From positions 248,001 through 312,000 of the forward strand of contig CALMYJ010000005.1 in the NCBI GenBank assembly GCA_937873715.1: a DNA stretch of 64,000 bases, given 5' to 3'. Numbering within the stretch: the stretch's first letter is position 1; every line of letters starts with the position of its first letter. This document shows, piece after piece, positions 26,294-34,417 of the stretch. The translations under genes and the position numbers were made by a program. Origin of the DNA: an uncultured Chitinophagaceae bacterium. GTDB taxonomy: Bacteria > Bacteroidota > Bacteroidia > Chitinophagales > Chitinophagaceae. A model generated the notes under the pieces. The model did no database searches. It saw only the letters and a program-made list of their open reading frames with translations, and was not told the origin of the DNA.

Positions 26294-27151
26294 TTAATGA
26301 ATATCGTTAATAGAAAATTTGTCTATCAGCAGGCTCAGCAGTTTGTCGTGTGTGGCCATATAGGCCGCATCATGTACAATTTCTTTTTTGTTGCGTGGCC
26401 TGGGCAGGGGGATATCCACTATTTCTTTTATCGTAGCGGCAGGGCCATTGTTCATCACTACCACACGGTCGCTCAGGAAGATGGCTTCCTCTACATCATG
26501 GGTAACAATGATGATTGTTTTTTCCCGGTTATCGAGGTTCCAAAGTTTAAGCAATTCTACATGCATGTTGCTTTTGGTAAGGGCATCCAGTGCACCAAAG
26601 GGTTCATCTAAAAGTAATATGCTGGGGTTGATGGCAAAGGCTCTTGCAATGGCTACACGCTGCTTCATGCCGCCGGAGAGCTGGCCAGGGAGCTTATCTT
26701 TATGCGGCCACAGGTTTACCATTTTTAAGTTCTTTTCAACAAGGGCTTTTTTTTCTGTGGCAGGTAAATTTTTTTATTCCGCATCTACGGCTTCATAAAT
26801 GTTTTTGTACACAGTAAGCCAGGGTAGCAGGGAGTAATTTTGAAATACAATACCACGGTCGGGCCCTGGCTTTGTAATTATATTGCCATTGGCAACCACT
26901 TTGCCACTGGTAGGTTTTACCATACCACTGATAGTACCCATCAGGGTAGATTTGCCGCAGCCGGAGTGGCCAATCAAAGCGATAATTTCACCCTTTTTAA
27001 CACTAAGCGAAATATCTTTAACGGCCGTATAAATGCCTATAGGAGTTTTGAAACTTACAGTTAAGTTATCGATATCAATACAGGTGTTATCATTTGCAAT
27101 CGAGCCGTTGAATTTTAAAACGGGAGCCTCTTTTGTTATTGTACTTACCAT
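26294..27151 (-). pseudogene. nrtD: Nitrate ABC transporter ATPase interrupted by in-frame TAA
   Basis: The frame encodes an NrtD/SsuB-type ATPase of about 285 codons with a TAA at 26774-26776 after codon 125. Part one (27151-26774) has Walker A GHSGCGKST and the Q-loop FQNYSLLPW. Part two, in the same frame, has the signature LSGGMKQR, Walker [13 protein letters not shown] and the H-loop THDVEEA. So the change is a base substitution, not a shift: codons on both sides read [19 protein letters not shown]. An ATG at 26722 could restart a second fragment. Either the gene is broken, is read through, makes two chains, or the base is a sequencing error. The rest of the transporter is intact. Confidence 0.9.
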
Positions 27152-27189
27152 TTTTTTTGTTTTAACGGTTACTTAAAAATTGTAAAGGA

Positions 27190-27390
27190 TCAGTTGGTTT
27201 GTTGCTTTACTACACGTGCCGATGAGTATAGTGATACACAAAACGGGGTAATGTAGGTGAGTATGATTTTGAATACATTTTTACCTGTAAAGTTGCCGGT
27301 GGCAATTACATCATAGCTGTTGATGATATTTAAGAGGCTGCCTACTATTACAGCAAGTATCAGTGCAGCTTTAAAGTGTTTTGAAGCCAT
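27190..27390 (-). CDS. NrtS-like small nitrate transporter subunit
   Basis: 66 aa with two hydrophobic segments, AALILAVIVGSLLNIINSYD and VFKIILTYITPFCVSLYSS. The pattern of a G-x3-N-I-I-N segment and a K-I-x-L-T-Y-x-x-P-F-C-V-S segment matches the small NrtS family described as a nitrate transporter in cyanobacteria. It is encoded between nrtB and nrtD in the leftward operon (32 and 38 base gaps). Small NrtS proteins are thought to act as oligomers in the inner membrane. The family assignment is from memory of the motif and should be tested by profile search. Confidence 0.75.
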   Translation of the reverse strand: MASKHFKAALILAVIVGSLLNIINSYDVIATGNFTGKNVFKIILTYITPFCVSLYSSARVVKQQTN

Positions 27391-27422
27391 GGTGTTTTAA
27401 ATTAAATATTACAGTTTAAGCA

Positions 27423-28208
27423 TCAGGCTGCATACGTAAATCGTTTTTGCAGGCTCATGAAAATTTTATCTAACAGAAGCCCTACAATACCAATCAAAAT
27501 TATTGCTACAAGTATTTTTTCGGTGCTGCCGCCATTAAAGCCTTCTTCCCATACAAAGTAGCCGAGGCCAATACCACCCGAAAGCATTTCGCCGGCCACA
27601 ATTACCATCCAGGCCACGCCAACCGACAGCCTCAGCCCGGTAAGTATATGTGGTAATGCGTACGGTATTACTATTTTGGTAATGTACTTCCAGCTTGAAA
27701 AACCAAATGCCTTACCTACATTTTTATGGTCTTGTGGGATATGCGCCACGCCAAAAGCTGTATTGATAAGCGTGGGCCATAGTGAGCAGATGAATATCAT
27801 GAAAACGCTGGCCTGCGGTGAATCCCGGAAGATAGCCAGCCCTAATGGAAACCAGGCCAACGGAGATACCGGCCTAAGTATTTGTACCATAGGATTTATA
27901 ATATTCATGATGGGCTTGCTGGCGCCCATTAGCATACCAATAGGTATGGCTATAATGCTGCCAAGGCCAAAGCCCACCCCAACACGGGCCAGCGAACTGA
28001 ACAGTTTTACGCCAATGCCTTTGTAGTCGGGGTCGTTTTGCCAGGGATCCTGCATTACTTCTTTAAATACACCCCATGTGGTGGAAGGTGTGGGAATTTC
28101 GTTTTTAGTAAGATGGGCAATGAGTTCCCAAATGCCACCCATCAGCGCCATACCTCCCAAAAAGTACAGTACCGTTAGCAGGGATTTGATGGAGAAAATA
28201 TTTTTCAT
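27423..28208 (-). CDS. nrtB: Nitrate ABC transporter permease
   Basis: 261 aa with five to six membrane helices. The family loop that contacts the ATPase is present (EAA-like AFGVAHIPQDHKNVGKAFGFSSWKYITKIVIPYALP). The opening ELIAHLTKNEIPTPSTTWGVF and GIGLGYFVWEEGFNG near the end are typical of the NrtB/SsuC/TauC group. It forms the inner-membrane channel of the NrtABD nitrate importer. It lies between nrtA (22-base gap) and nrtS. Its partner ATPase gene is interrupted, so transport by this system is uncertain. Confidence 0.92.
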   Translation of the reverse strand: MKNIFSIKSLLTVLYFLGGMALMGGIWELIAHLTKNEIPTPSTTWGVFKEVMQDPWQNDPDYKGIGVKLFSSLARVGVGFGLGSIIAIPIGMLMGASKPIMNIINPMVQILRPVSPLAWFPLGLAIFRDSPQASVFMIFICSLWPTLINTAFGVAHIPQDHKNVGKAFGFSSWKYITKIVIPYALPHILTGLRLSVGVAWMVIVAGEMLSGGIGLGYFVWEEGFNGGSTEKILVAIILIGIVGLLLDKIFMSLQKRFTYAA

Positions 28209-28230
28209 ATACTTTTTTTAAAATGATCTA

Positions 28231-29439
28231 TCAGCGTTTGGTTGTTTTCAGGTATGCGGCAACGTTATTAGGGTCAAATGGTACATCATAAGTTGTTTTA
28301 AAAGCCTGCATATCCGGTTGTACCGGTACGCCCATTTCTTTAGCAACTTCTTCGTACAAATCGTTTAATATTAATTTGTCGGCAATGGCTTTATAATCCG
28401 GGTCGGTTTTTAAATAGCTAAAGCGAACAAACTGGGCCAGGAACCAGATGCCATAAGATTTTTTTGGAGTATTTACAATGCCGTTATTGTAAAAAGTCAT
28501 GTAATCGTCTTTGTATTTTTGCACACCAATATCGCAGCCCAAATCGTAGGAGCCTTTAAGCCTGGCTTCAATTACCTGCAACGGGGCATTTACATAATTA
28601 GGCTTAGTTAGCCAGGAGGCAGCTTTGGTACGGTTGCTCATTACATCAAGCCATTTGCAGGCTTCGATGATGGCTTTCATTACTTTTTTTAATTCCTCTT
28701 TTTCTGTAGCCGCAAATTTTGAATTTACCACCAGCGCTTTTTCCGGGTGGTGTTTCCAGATGTCCTGTGATGAAATATGGGTAAAGCCAATGCCTTGTGC
28801 TGCACCTACGCCATTCCAGGGTTCGCCCACACTATAGCCTTCCATATTATCCACCTTCATGTTGGCCACCATTTGCGGAGGTGGTATGGTGATGATGCCT
28901 ACCGATTTTTGATTGATACCGGCTGCAGCAAGCCAGTTGCGGAGCCATATATCGTGAGTGCCACCGGGAAACGTCATGGCAAATGTTACCTCTTTACGGC
29001 CCTGTACCGTTTTAACAGCACCTGCTGCTTTGGTTACATCTTTATACCCAACCAGTCCGCAAAAATCTTTAGAAAGTGTGATGGCTTGTCCATTATTGTT
29101 GAGTACCATAGCAATCTTCATTTCCTGGCCGGCTTTACCACCAATACCTGTGTATACCGAAAACGGCATGGAAAAAAGGCAATGTGCTCCATCAATTTCA
29201 CCATTTAGTATTTTATCTCTTATCACAGCCCATGAAGCTTGTTTTTCAAGTTCTACCTCTACGCCATATTTTGCAAAGAGGCCAAGTTCTTTTGCCACTA
29301 CCAGTGGCGCACAATCTGTAAGAGATATAAAGCCAAGTTTTATTTTTCGTACCGGTGGTGGTGTTTTAAAGGAGGTAACACCGGTGAGTATTGAGGAGAG
29401 TGTAACTACAAGCAATACCCTGTTTATAATTGATTTCAT
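28231..29439 (-). CDS. nrtA: Nitrate ABC transporter substrate-binding protein
   Basis: 402 aa with an N-terminal signal peptide (residues 1-24, LLVVTLSSILTGVTSF) and no lipobox, so it is probably periplasmic. The NrtA/CmpA pattern is clear: KLGFISLTDCAPLVVAKELGLFAKYGVEVEL, the hinge with DGAHCLFSMPF, and GYSVGEPWNGVGAAQG. It binds nitrate (or nitrite or bicarbonate in relatives) and delivers it to NrtB. It lies 40 bases downstream of the porin gene in the same transcript. The presence of NrtA beside nasA favours nitrate as the ligand. Confidence 0.92.
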   Translation of the reverse strand: MKSIINRVLLVVTLSSILTGVTSFKTPPPVRKIKLGFISLTDCAPLVVAKELGLFAKYGVEVELEKQASWAVIRDKILNGEIDGAHCLFSMPFSVYTGIGGKAGQEMKIAMVLNNNGQAITLSKDFCGLVGYKDVTKAAGAVKTVQGRKEVTFAMTFPGGTHDIWLRNWLAAAGINQKSVGIITIPPPQMVANMKVDNMEGYSVGEPWNGVGAAQGIGFTHISSQDIWKHHPEKALVVNSKFAATEKEELKKVMKAIIEACKWLDVMSNRTKAASWLTKPNYVNAPLQVIEARLKGSYDLGCDIGVQKYKDDYMTFYNNGIVNTPKKSYGIWFLAQFVRFSYLKTDPDYKAIADKLILNDLYEEVAKEMGVPVQPDMQAFKTTYDVPFDPNNVAAYLKTTKR

Positions 29440-29479
29440 GATTGTATGTTTTAAGTGCGTTAAATAATGATGTTGGATT

Positions 29480-31075
29480 TTATTTTATAGCTACCGGCTT
29501 GGTATAAAAAAAATCCGGTGTAAAGCGAATCATGCAATACAACCAGGTGCCGGTTTTACTATAAGTGTTTGCTACGGCATCTGTAGTGGCCTGTGCTTTT
29601 GCAAAGGGCATATTTGAAGTGGCTTTCATTACCGAGTATCCCAATTCGATATTGGTAAATTTGTTCATGTTGTAATTGAGCAGTAAATCAAATTCATTGC
29701 CTAATTGGTTGCCAATAGCTGTGCCATCGGCTTTTTTCATGCCTTTGTCTAATGAAAAATTGAGGTAATCAAGGCCAATAGAGAACTTATTGGTGGCGTA
29801 TTTTACCCTTACATAAGGATTACGTATGCCACCGGCCGGCGATCCTGTGCCCACATAGAAGTAATCCATATAACCCCAATGCTTATGCGGCGTACCATAT
29901 AAGGGGTCAAATTTTTCATCTTCTGCTGTGGCTGCATCATTACCACTCAGTACATCATAGCCTGGAGCGATGCTGAATTTACCTTTTTGGTAGGTGGCAG
30001 AAATAGTGTAGTGATAGGCATTTTTCATTTTTATGCCATCCCTGTTTTTGCCACTTTGAGCATAATAGGCAGCTTGCAGCGCTATTTTGCCAAAGCCGGA
30101 TGCATTGCCAATGGTTTTGTTTATCATCAGCCCGTAAGTAAAGCGCCTGTTGGCACCGCTGTAATCAAAGCTGTCTGTAGCACCGGCCGAAACAAAGCGC
30201 CGGCCAAATACATAACCATTAACGGCACTGCCTACGGAGTCCATTTTGTATTTGCCAAAGTTGTCGTTGAAGAAAAGTGCGGAAAATTTAGTCTGGTTAA
30301 ATTTTTTACTGATGTACAAGCTGGTGAAGGATTTATAATCCTGGTTGCCACCGTTGGTGGTGGGTGGATTCATCCATACCGGAGCGCCGGTTTTAGAACT
30401 GTTGTTGCCTGCGTTTCCTGCCGGTGCCATAGGCAGCAGGCCAGCCGGTGTAGGTACCATTACCCCAAACGAATTTTTAACATAGGCGGGTACGTTAGCC
30501 GGTACAAACCCGGTGCTGGTGTAGCCAAATGCATCAGTATTTTGATTGAAGGCATAGCCGATATCCACCTGCCAGCCCTTATGCATTGTTTTTAACAGGG
30601 CCATATCGTGGCGGCGTCCCTGTTGCAGCCAGTCCAGGTTGCCCAGCAGTCTTACATCATCATAAATAAGTTCCTGCCGGCCAATTTTCAGGCTCATCAA
30701 ATCGATGCCGGTTGTTTTGATAGTGGTGTCTGCTTTATTAAAAAGTACAAGGTCGGCCCAGCCCTCATGCAGCATCAGTTTGCTGCCATCGGCATTGGTA
30801 ATGGTAGAAGCATCCTGCCCCCATACCCTTACATCCTGTACTGTGGCACCAAAGGTTAGCCTGTCCCACTTATACCCAAAAATAAGCCTGGTGCGTTGTG
30901 ATGTAAATGCAGCAGGCTTTGCGTTTTTTAAAGTGAGGTTGCCAAGTCCGTTGCGTACTTCTGTACGGGTACGTAGTTGTCCCGTTAACGTTATTTGTGC
31001 GTTGGCGGTAACTGTGAGGCAGCAGCACAATACCATTATACTACGCCTTAAATTTTTTGTAAGACTTTTCGTCAT
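29480..31075 (-). CDS. Outer-membrane porin, alginate-export-like
   Basis: 531 aa with a signal peptide (residues 9-26, MVLCCCLTVTANA). A long beta-rich sequence follows with alternating aromatic strands (FGYKWDRLTFGATVQDVRVWGQD, KIGRQELIYDD, GRRHDMALL). The GRQ-x-L-x-YDD-x-R-x-LG-x-LDW-x2-QGRR stretch is a hallmark of the alginate_exp family of 18-strand porins. Sequence ends with aromatic MIRFTPDFF as an outer-membrane sorting strand. Position between nirD and nrtA suggests it lets nitrate or nitrite through the outer membrane rather than a polymer. This role is inferred from context. Confidence 0.85.
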   Translation of the reverse strand: MTKSLTKNLRRSIMVLCCCLTVTANAQITLTGQLRTRTEVRNGLGNLTLKNAKPAAFTSQRTRLIFGYKWDRLTFGATVQDVRVWGQDASTITNADGSKLMLHEGWADLVLFNKADTTIKTTGIDLMSLKIGRQELIYDDVRLLGNLDWLQQGRRHDMALLKTMHKGWQVDIGYAFNQNTDAFGYTSTGFVPANVPAYVKNSFGVMVPTPAGLLPMAPAGNAGNNSSKTGAPVWMNPPTTNGGNQDYKSFTSLYISKKFNQTKFSALFFNDNFGKYKMDSVGSAVNGYVFGRRFVSAGATDSFDYSGANRRFTYGLMINKTIGNASGFGKIALQAAYYAQSGKNRDGIKMKNAYHYTISATYQKGKFSIAPGYDVLSGNDAATAEDEKFDPLYGTPHKHWGYMDYFYVGTGSPAGGIRNPYVRVKYATNKFSIGLDYLNFSLDKGMKKADGTAIGNQLGNEFDLLLNYNMNKFTNIELGYSVMKATSNMPFAKAQATTDAVANTYSKTGTWLYCMIRFTPDFFYTKPVAIK

Positions 31076-31122
31076 AACTTCGTTTTGGTTTTAGATTGTT
31101 TGACAATTTGAAATCGAATTCC

Positions 31123-31160
31123 CCCCGGTTCCGGGCTTCCATTTCGGGCCGGGGTTTTTT
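31123..31160 (+). terminator. Strong terminator-like hairpin, rightward, in the nirD-porin gap
   Basis: CCCCGG (31123-31128) pairs with CCGGGG (31149-31154), followed by six T. The shape fits a rightward terminator although both flanking genes run leftward. In the leftward message it would be a GC hairpin in the porin leader. Confidence 0.5.
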
Positions 31161-31234
31161 ATTGCCCTGCTTCAGGGAAATAAAAGATTTTGCAGACAGT
31201 TGCGTATTTTACCATAGGCATTATTTTTTTTTGG

Positions 31235-31588
31235 TTAAGCATCTTTATCAATTCCGATATATATTGTATCGTTTTCCACTTTTACCGCATAGGTTTTTAT
31301 GGCACATTCATCTCCGCTAAGGCATTCGCCGGTTTTGAGTGAAAAGGTTTTTTTGTGAAAAGGGCAGGCAACTTTAGGTTCATCTGCCTGTGTGCCTATC
31401 ATACCCCGGCTTAAGGCCATTTGTTTGCGGTGCGGACATTCATTTTGTGTAGCATACCATTCACCCCTTCGGGCAAAATGGAATAGGGCAATTTGTTCAT
31501 CCTCGTATTTTACGCATACGCCGCCATTTTCAGGCACATCTGCCTTGTTGCAGGCAGGAAACCAGGTAATTGTTTTTTCTGCTATCAT
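31235..31588 (-). CDS. nirD: Nitrite reductase small subunit, Rieske type
   Basis: 117 aa from the ATG at 31588 (MIAEKTITW). An upstream in-frame ATG would add 22 residues that are not NirD-like. The Rieske motifs are present: CPHRKQMALSRG and CPFHKKTFSLKTGEC, with C-x-H and C-x2-H metal ligands. It pairs with NirB to form the NADH-dependent assimilatory nitrite reductase in the cytoplasm. It is encoded 132 bases after nirB, with a leader that shares a 12-base element with the nirB leader. The next gene is the porin. Confidence 0.92.
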   Translation of the reverse strand: MIAEKTITWFPACNKADVPENGGVCVKYEDEQIALFHFARRGEWYATQNECPHRKQMALSRGMIGTQADEPKVACPFHKKTFSLKTGECLSGDECAIKTYAVKVENDTIYIGIDKDA

Positions 31589-31615
31589 AGTATATAAAGT
31601 GTAATACAGTGTTAG

Positions 31616-31639
31616 TTGCCTAAAAAAGGCAAGCAATCG
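31616..31639 (-). promoter_or_regulatory. nirD leader element: CGATTGCTTGCC plus hairpin
   Basis: Read leftward, CGATTGCTTGCC (31639-31628) merges into a stem TTGCCT / AGGCAA with a T-rich loop (31632-31616), about 28 bases before the nirD start. The same 12 bases precede nirB. Confidence 0.45.
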
Positions 31640-31687
31640 CAGGCAAATTTTCAATAAGGAAACAAACGTGTTGTTCGAGCGCTGAAC

Positions 31688-31703
31688 GCAGTTTTTAAAC
31701 TGC
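31688..31703 (-). other. Hairpin after nirB
   Basis: GCAGTTT and AAACTGC pair around TT, 18 bases after the nirB stop. There is no T run in the leftward sense, so it is more likely an RNA stability or processing hairpin than a terminator. Confidence 0.4.
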
Positions 31704-31720
31704 TTAAAGTATATGTTTTA

Positions 31721-34222
31721 TTATTTCCATTCTTTTGCCCTTTTCATTTCCCTCATGTTGTCAAAATGCACAGTGGGGTCTTTTTCTTCAGGCGCATTTA
31801 CAAAATGGGTAAAGCGTTTGCGTATATCAGGATTTTCCACCGCTTCTTTCCATTCGCATTTGTAGCTGTTTACCAGTTCCTGCATTTCGGCTTCCCATTT
31901 TTCACACATGCCCAGGCTGTCGTTGATTACCACATTACTCAGGTAGTCCATCCCGCCTTCCATTTTGTTGAGCCATGGTGCTGTTCTTGTAAGTGGGTCG
32001 GCGGTTTTGATATAAAACATCAGGAAGCGGTCGATATATTTAATACAGGTGGCGCTGTCGATATCTGCCGCTAGCAGTAAAGCATGTTGTGGTTTGCTGC
32101 CACCATTACCGCATACATACAGGTTCCAGCCTTTTTCGGTAGCGATAATGCCAAAGTCTTTGCTTTGTGCTTCCGCACATTCTCTTATACAGCCACTTAC
32201 GGCCGATTTTAATTTATGTGGCGCTCTTAATCCCCTGTATCTTTCTTCTATTTCAATGGCGAAGCTAACACTGTCGTGTAGCCCAAAGCGGCACCAGGTG
32301 CTGCCTACACAACTTTTTACGGTACGCAGTGCTTTGCCATAAGCATGGCCGCTTTCAAAGCCTGCAGCAATCAGTTCTTCCCATATTTTGGGGAGGTCGC
32401 TTACATGAGCGCCAAACAAATCGATACGCTGGCCACCGGTAATTTTTGTATAGAGGTTATATTTTTTGGCTACTTCGCCAATTACAATCAGTTTGTCTGG
32501 TGTTATTTCTCCGCCGGGTATTCGTGGCACTACCGAGTAAGTACCTCCTTTTTGGATATTGGCTAAAAAGCGGTCGTTGCTGTCCTGTGCAGTGGCATTG
32601 CCTTTTTTAAGCGGCATTTCGTTCCAGAGGCTGGCTAATATGGAAGCCACAGGTGGTTTACATAATTCGCAGCCATCGCCGTTGCCTAATTTATCCAGCA
32701 CTTCATCGTAAGATTTAAGCTGGTGTATTTTTACCAGGTCGTACAGTTCCTGCCTGCTGTAATTAAAGTGTTCGCACAGTACATTACGGATATACTTGCC
32801 CTGAGTTTTCATGGTGTGTACCATAAGGTCTTTTACCAATGGGAGGCAGCCGCCGCAACCGGAGCCGGCTTTGGTACATTTTTTTATAGCATCTACTGTT
32901 TCGCAATTGCCTTCACTAACGGCGCTGCATATCTGCCCTTTGCTTACACTTTCGCAACTACATATAAGCGCTTCATCGGGTAGAGCTGTTACGCCTGCGC
33001 CGCCATCGCCTTCGCCACCACGGGCACCCAGTATCACTTCCTCCGGGTTGGGTGGCAGGGCCAACTTGTTTTTGCAGGCCTGCAGCAGCATATTGTATTG
33101 ATCTGCATCGCCAACCAGTATACCACCCAATAATGCTTTGCCATCTTCGCTGATGTTGATACGTTTATATATTCCTTTATTTGTATCCTTTACCGCAATG
33201 GTTTTTATGCCTGTGCCTTCGGCAAATGGGTCGCCAAAGGAGGCCACATCCACACCAATTAATTTCAGCTTGGTGCTCATGTCGTAGCCGTTAAAGCTGT
33301 TGTTGCCGCCGGTTATATTGTCTACCACTACCTGGGCCATTTCGTAGCCGGGTGCTACCAGGCCATAAACCATACCCTTGTGCAGGGCACATTCGCCGAT
33401 GGCGTAAATACTGCTGTCGCTGGTTTGCAGTTTTTCATTTACCACAATACCACCTCTTGGGCCTACTTCAATAGCGCAAAGCCGGGCCAATTCGTCCCTC
33501 GGTTTGATGCCGGCTGAAATAACGAGCATATCGGTTTCGATGGCAGTACCATCTGTGAACTGCATGCCGGTGATTGCAGCATCGCCTGCAATGGCAGAAG
33601 TGTTTTTAGCGGTAAGTATTTTAAGCCCGAGTGTTTCCAGTTTATTTTTTAAAATATTGCTGCCTGTATCATCAATTTGGCGTGGCATGAGGCGTGGGGC
33701 AAATTCAATTACGGAAGTATCCGTTATGCCGAGGTCAATCATGGCTTTAGCGGCTTCGAGGCCAAGCAGGCCGCCGCCAATAACTGCCCCTTTTTTAGCT
33801 TTTTTAGCCCAGGCGGTCATCATTTCCAAATCTTCAATAGTGCGGTAAATAAACACCCCGTTTTTGTCTACACCCGGTATGGGGGGTACAAAGGCGGCTG
33901 AGCCTGTAGCTAATACTAATATATCGTAGGGGAGGGTAAGGCCATTGTGTGCCGTAATGGTTTTGGCAGTACGGTTGATAGCGGCTACTGGGTTGCCGAG
34001 GTGTAGCTTAATATAGTTATCGGCATACCAGGAGGCAGGTGCCATGGTTAAATCTTCGGCAGATTTACCGGCAAAGTATTCGCTGAGGTGTACCCTGTCG
34101 TAAGCCGGGCGGATTTCCTCGCCAAAAACGGTAATTTGAAATTGGCCGGGTTTTGATTTAGCTAAAAGCTTTTCGCAAAACTTGTAGCCCACCATTCCAT
34201 TTCCTGCAACAATTATTTTCAT
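31721..34222 (-). CDS. nirB: Nitrite reductase [NAD(P)H] large subunit
   Basis: 833 aa from the ATG at 34222 (MKIIVAGNGMVGYKF, the usual NirB opening). A TTG at 34255 is in frame but falls upstream of the leader hairpin. Domains in order are an FAD/NAD(P) reductase (IGGGLLGLEAAKAM), a BFD-like [2Fe-2S] region with CSC and CGGC, an NIR_SIR half domain (VVPRIPGGEITPDKL), and the siroheme-[4Fe-4S] site with C638-x5-C644 and C678-x3-C682. It reduces nitrite to ammonium in the cytoplasm with NirD. It is first in the leftward nitrate operon, diverging from the siroheme gene cobA. Confidence 0.96.
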   Translation of the reverse strand: MKIIVAGNGMVGYKFCEKLLAKSKPGQFQITVFGEEIRPAYDRVHLSEYFAGKSAEDLTMAPASWYADNYIKLHLGNPVAAINRTAKTITAHNGLTLPYDILVLATGSAAFVPPIPGVDKNGVFIYRTIEDLEMMTAWAKKAKKGAVIGGGLLGLEAAKAMIDLGITDTSVIEFAPRLMPRQIDDTGSNILKNKLETLGLKILTAKNTSAIAGDAAITGMQFTDGTAIETDMLVISAGIKPRDELARLCAIEVGPRGGIVVNEKLQTSDSSIYAIGECALHKGMVYGLVAPGYEMAQVVVDNITGGNNSFNGYDMSTKLKLIGVDVASFGDPFAEGTGIKTIAVKDTNKGIYKRINISEDGKALLGGILVGDADQYNMLLQACKNKLALPPNPEEVILGARGGEGDGGAGVTALPDEALICSCESVSKGQICSAVSEGNCETVDAIKKCTKAGSGCGGCLPLVKDLMVHTMKTQGKYIRNVLCEHFNYSRQELYDLVKIHQLKSYDEVLDKLGNGDGCELCKPPVASILASLWNEMPLKKGNATAQDSNDRFLANIQKGGTYSVVPRIPGGEITPDKLIVIGEVAKKYNLYTKITGGQRIDLFGAHVSDLPKIWEELIAAGFESGHAYGKALRTVKSCVGSTWCRFGLHDSVSFAIEIEERYRGLRAPHKLKSAVSGCIRECAEAQSKDFGIIATEKGWNLYVCGNGGSKPQHALLLAADIDSATCIKYIDRFLMFYIKTADPLTRTAPWLNKMEGGMDYLSNVVINDSLGMCEKWEAEMQELVNSYKCEWKEAVENPDIRKRFTHFVNAPEEKDPTVHFDNMREMKRAKEWK

Positions 34223-34224
34223 GA

Positions 34225-34262
34225 GCCGCTTTTTAAAAAATGAACAAAGCGGCAAGCAATCG
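34225..34262 (-). promoter_or_regulatory. nirB leader element: CGATTGCTTGCC plus start-proximal hairpin
   Basis: Read leftward, CGATTGCTTGCC (34262-34251) runs into GCCGCTTT...AAAGCGGC, an 8-bp stem with a 13-base loop. The stem ends only 2 bases before the start codon, so it could hide the ribosome entry site. Confidence 0.5.
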
Positions 34263-34307
34263 AATTACAATTTATCATATACAATACTTTTAATCATTTT
34301 GACAATC

Positions 34308-34325
34308 TATTTTTAATTAAAAATA
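34308..34325. promoter_or_regulatory. 18-bp perfect palindrome between nirB and cobA
   Basis: TATTTTTAA followed by its exact complement, flanked by TTTGACAAT on the left (34298-34306). It is placed centrally between the divergent nitrite reductase and siroheme genes, so it is a candidate operator. Confidence 0.45.
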
Positions 34326-34359
34326 TTGTTGATGTCATAAAATTAGAGTATTTGTTTTG

Positions 34360-34367
34360 TATTTTTG
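34360..34367 (+). promoter_or_regulatory. -7 box of the cobA-crp operon
   Basis: TATTTTTG fits TAnnTTTG, 50 bases before the cobA ATG. Confidence 0.5.
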
Positions 34368-34417
34368 GTATAATTCTATGAAATAATTAACATATTTATT
34401 TTTATAATTTATAAGTT

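Noticed and set aside
26723..26776. Frameshift as cause of the nrtD break
   Set aside because: Both halves are in the same frame (codon positions agree), so an insertion or deletion in the nearby A/T run cannot explain the stop; it is a substitution.
26774..26776. Recoding of the nrtD stop as selenocysteine or pyrrolysine
   Set aside because: The codon is TAA, not TGA or TAG, and no recoding hairpin was recognised after it.
29987..30595. A 202-codon rightward frame across the porin gene
   Set aside because: Antisense shadow; no promoter or ribosome site, and the porin frame is clearly coding.
31688..31703. Hairpin after nirB as a true terminator separating nirB from nirD
   Set aside because: No T run follows in the leftward direction, so strong termination is not expected.
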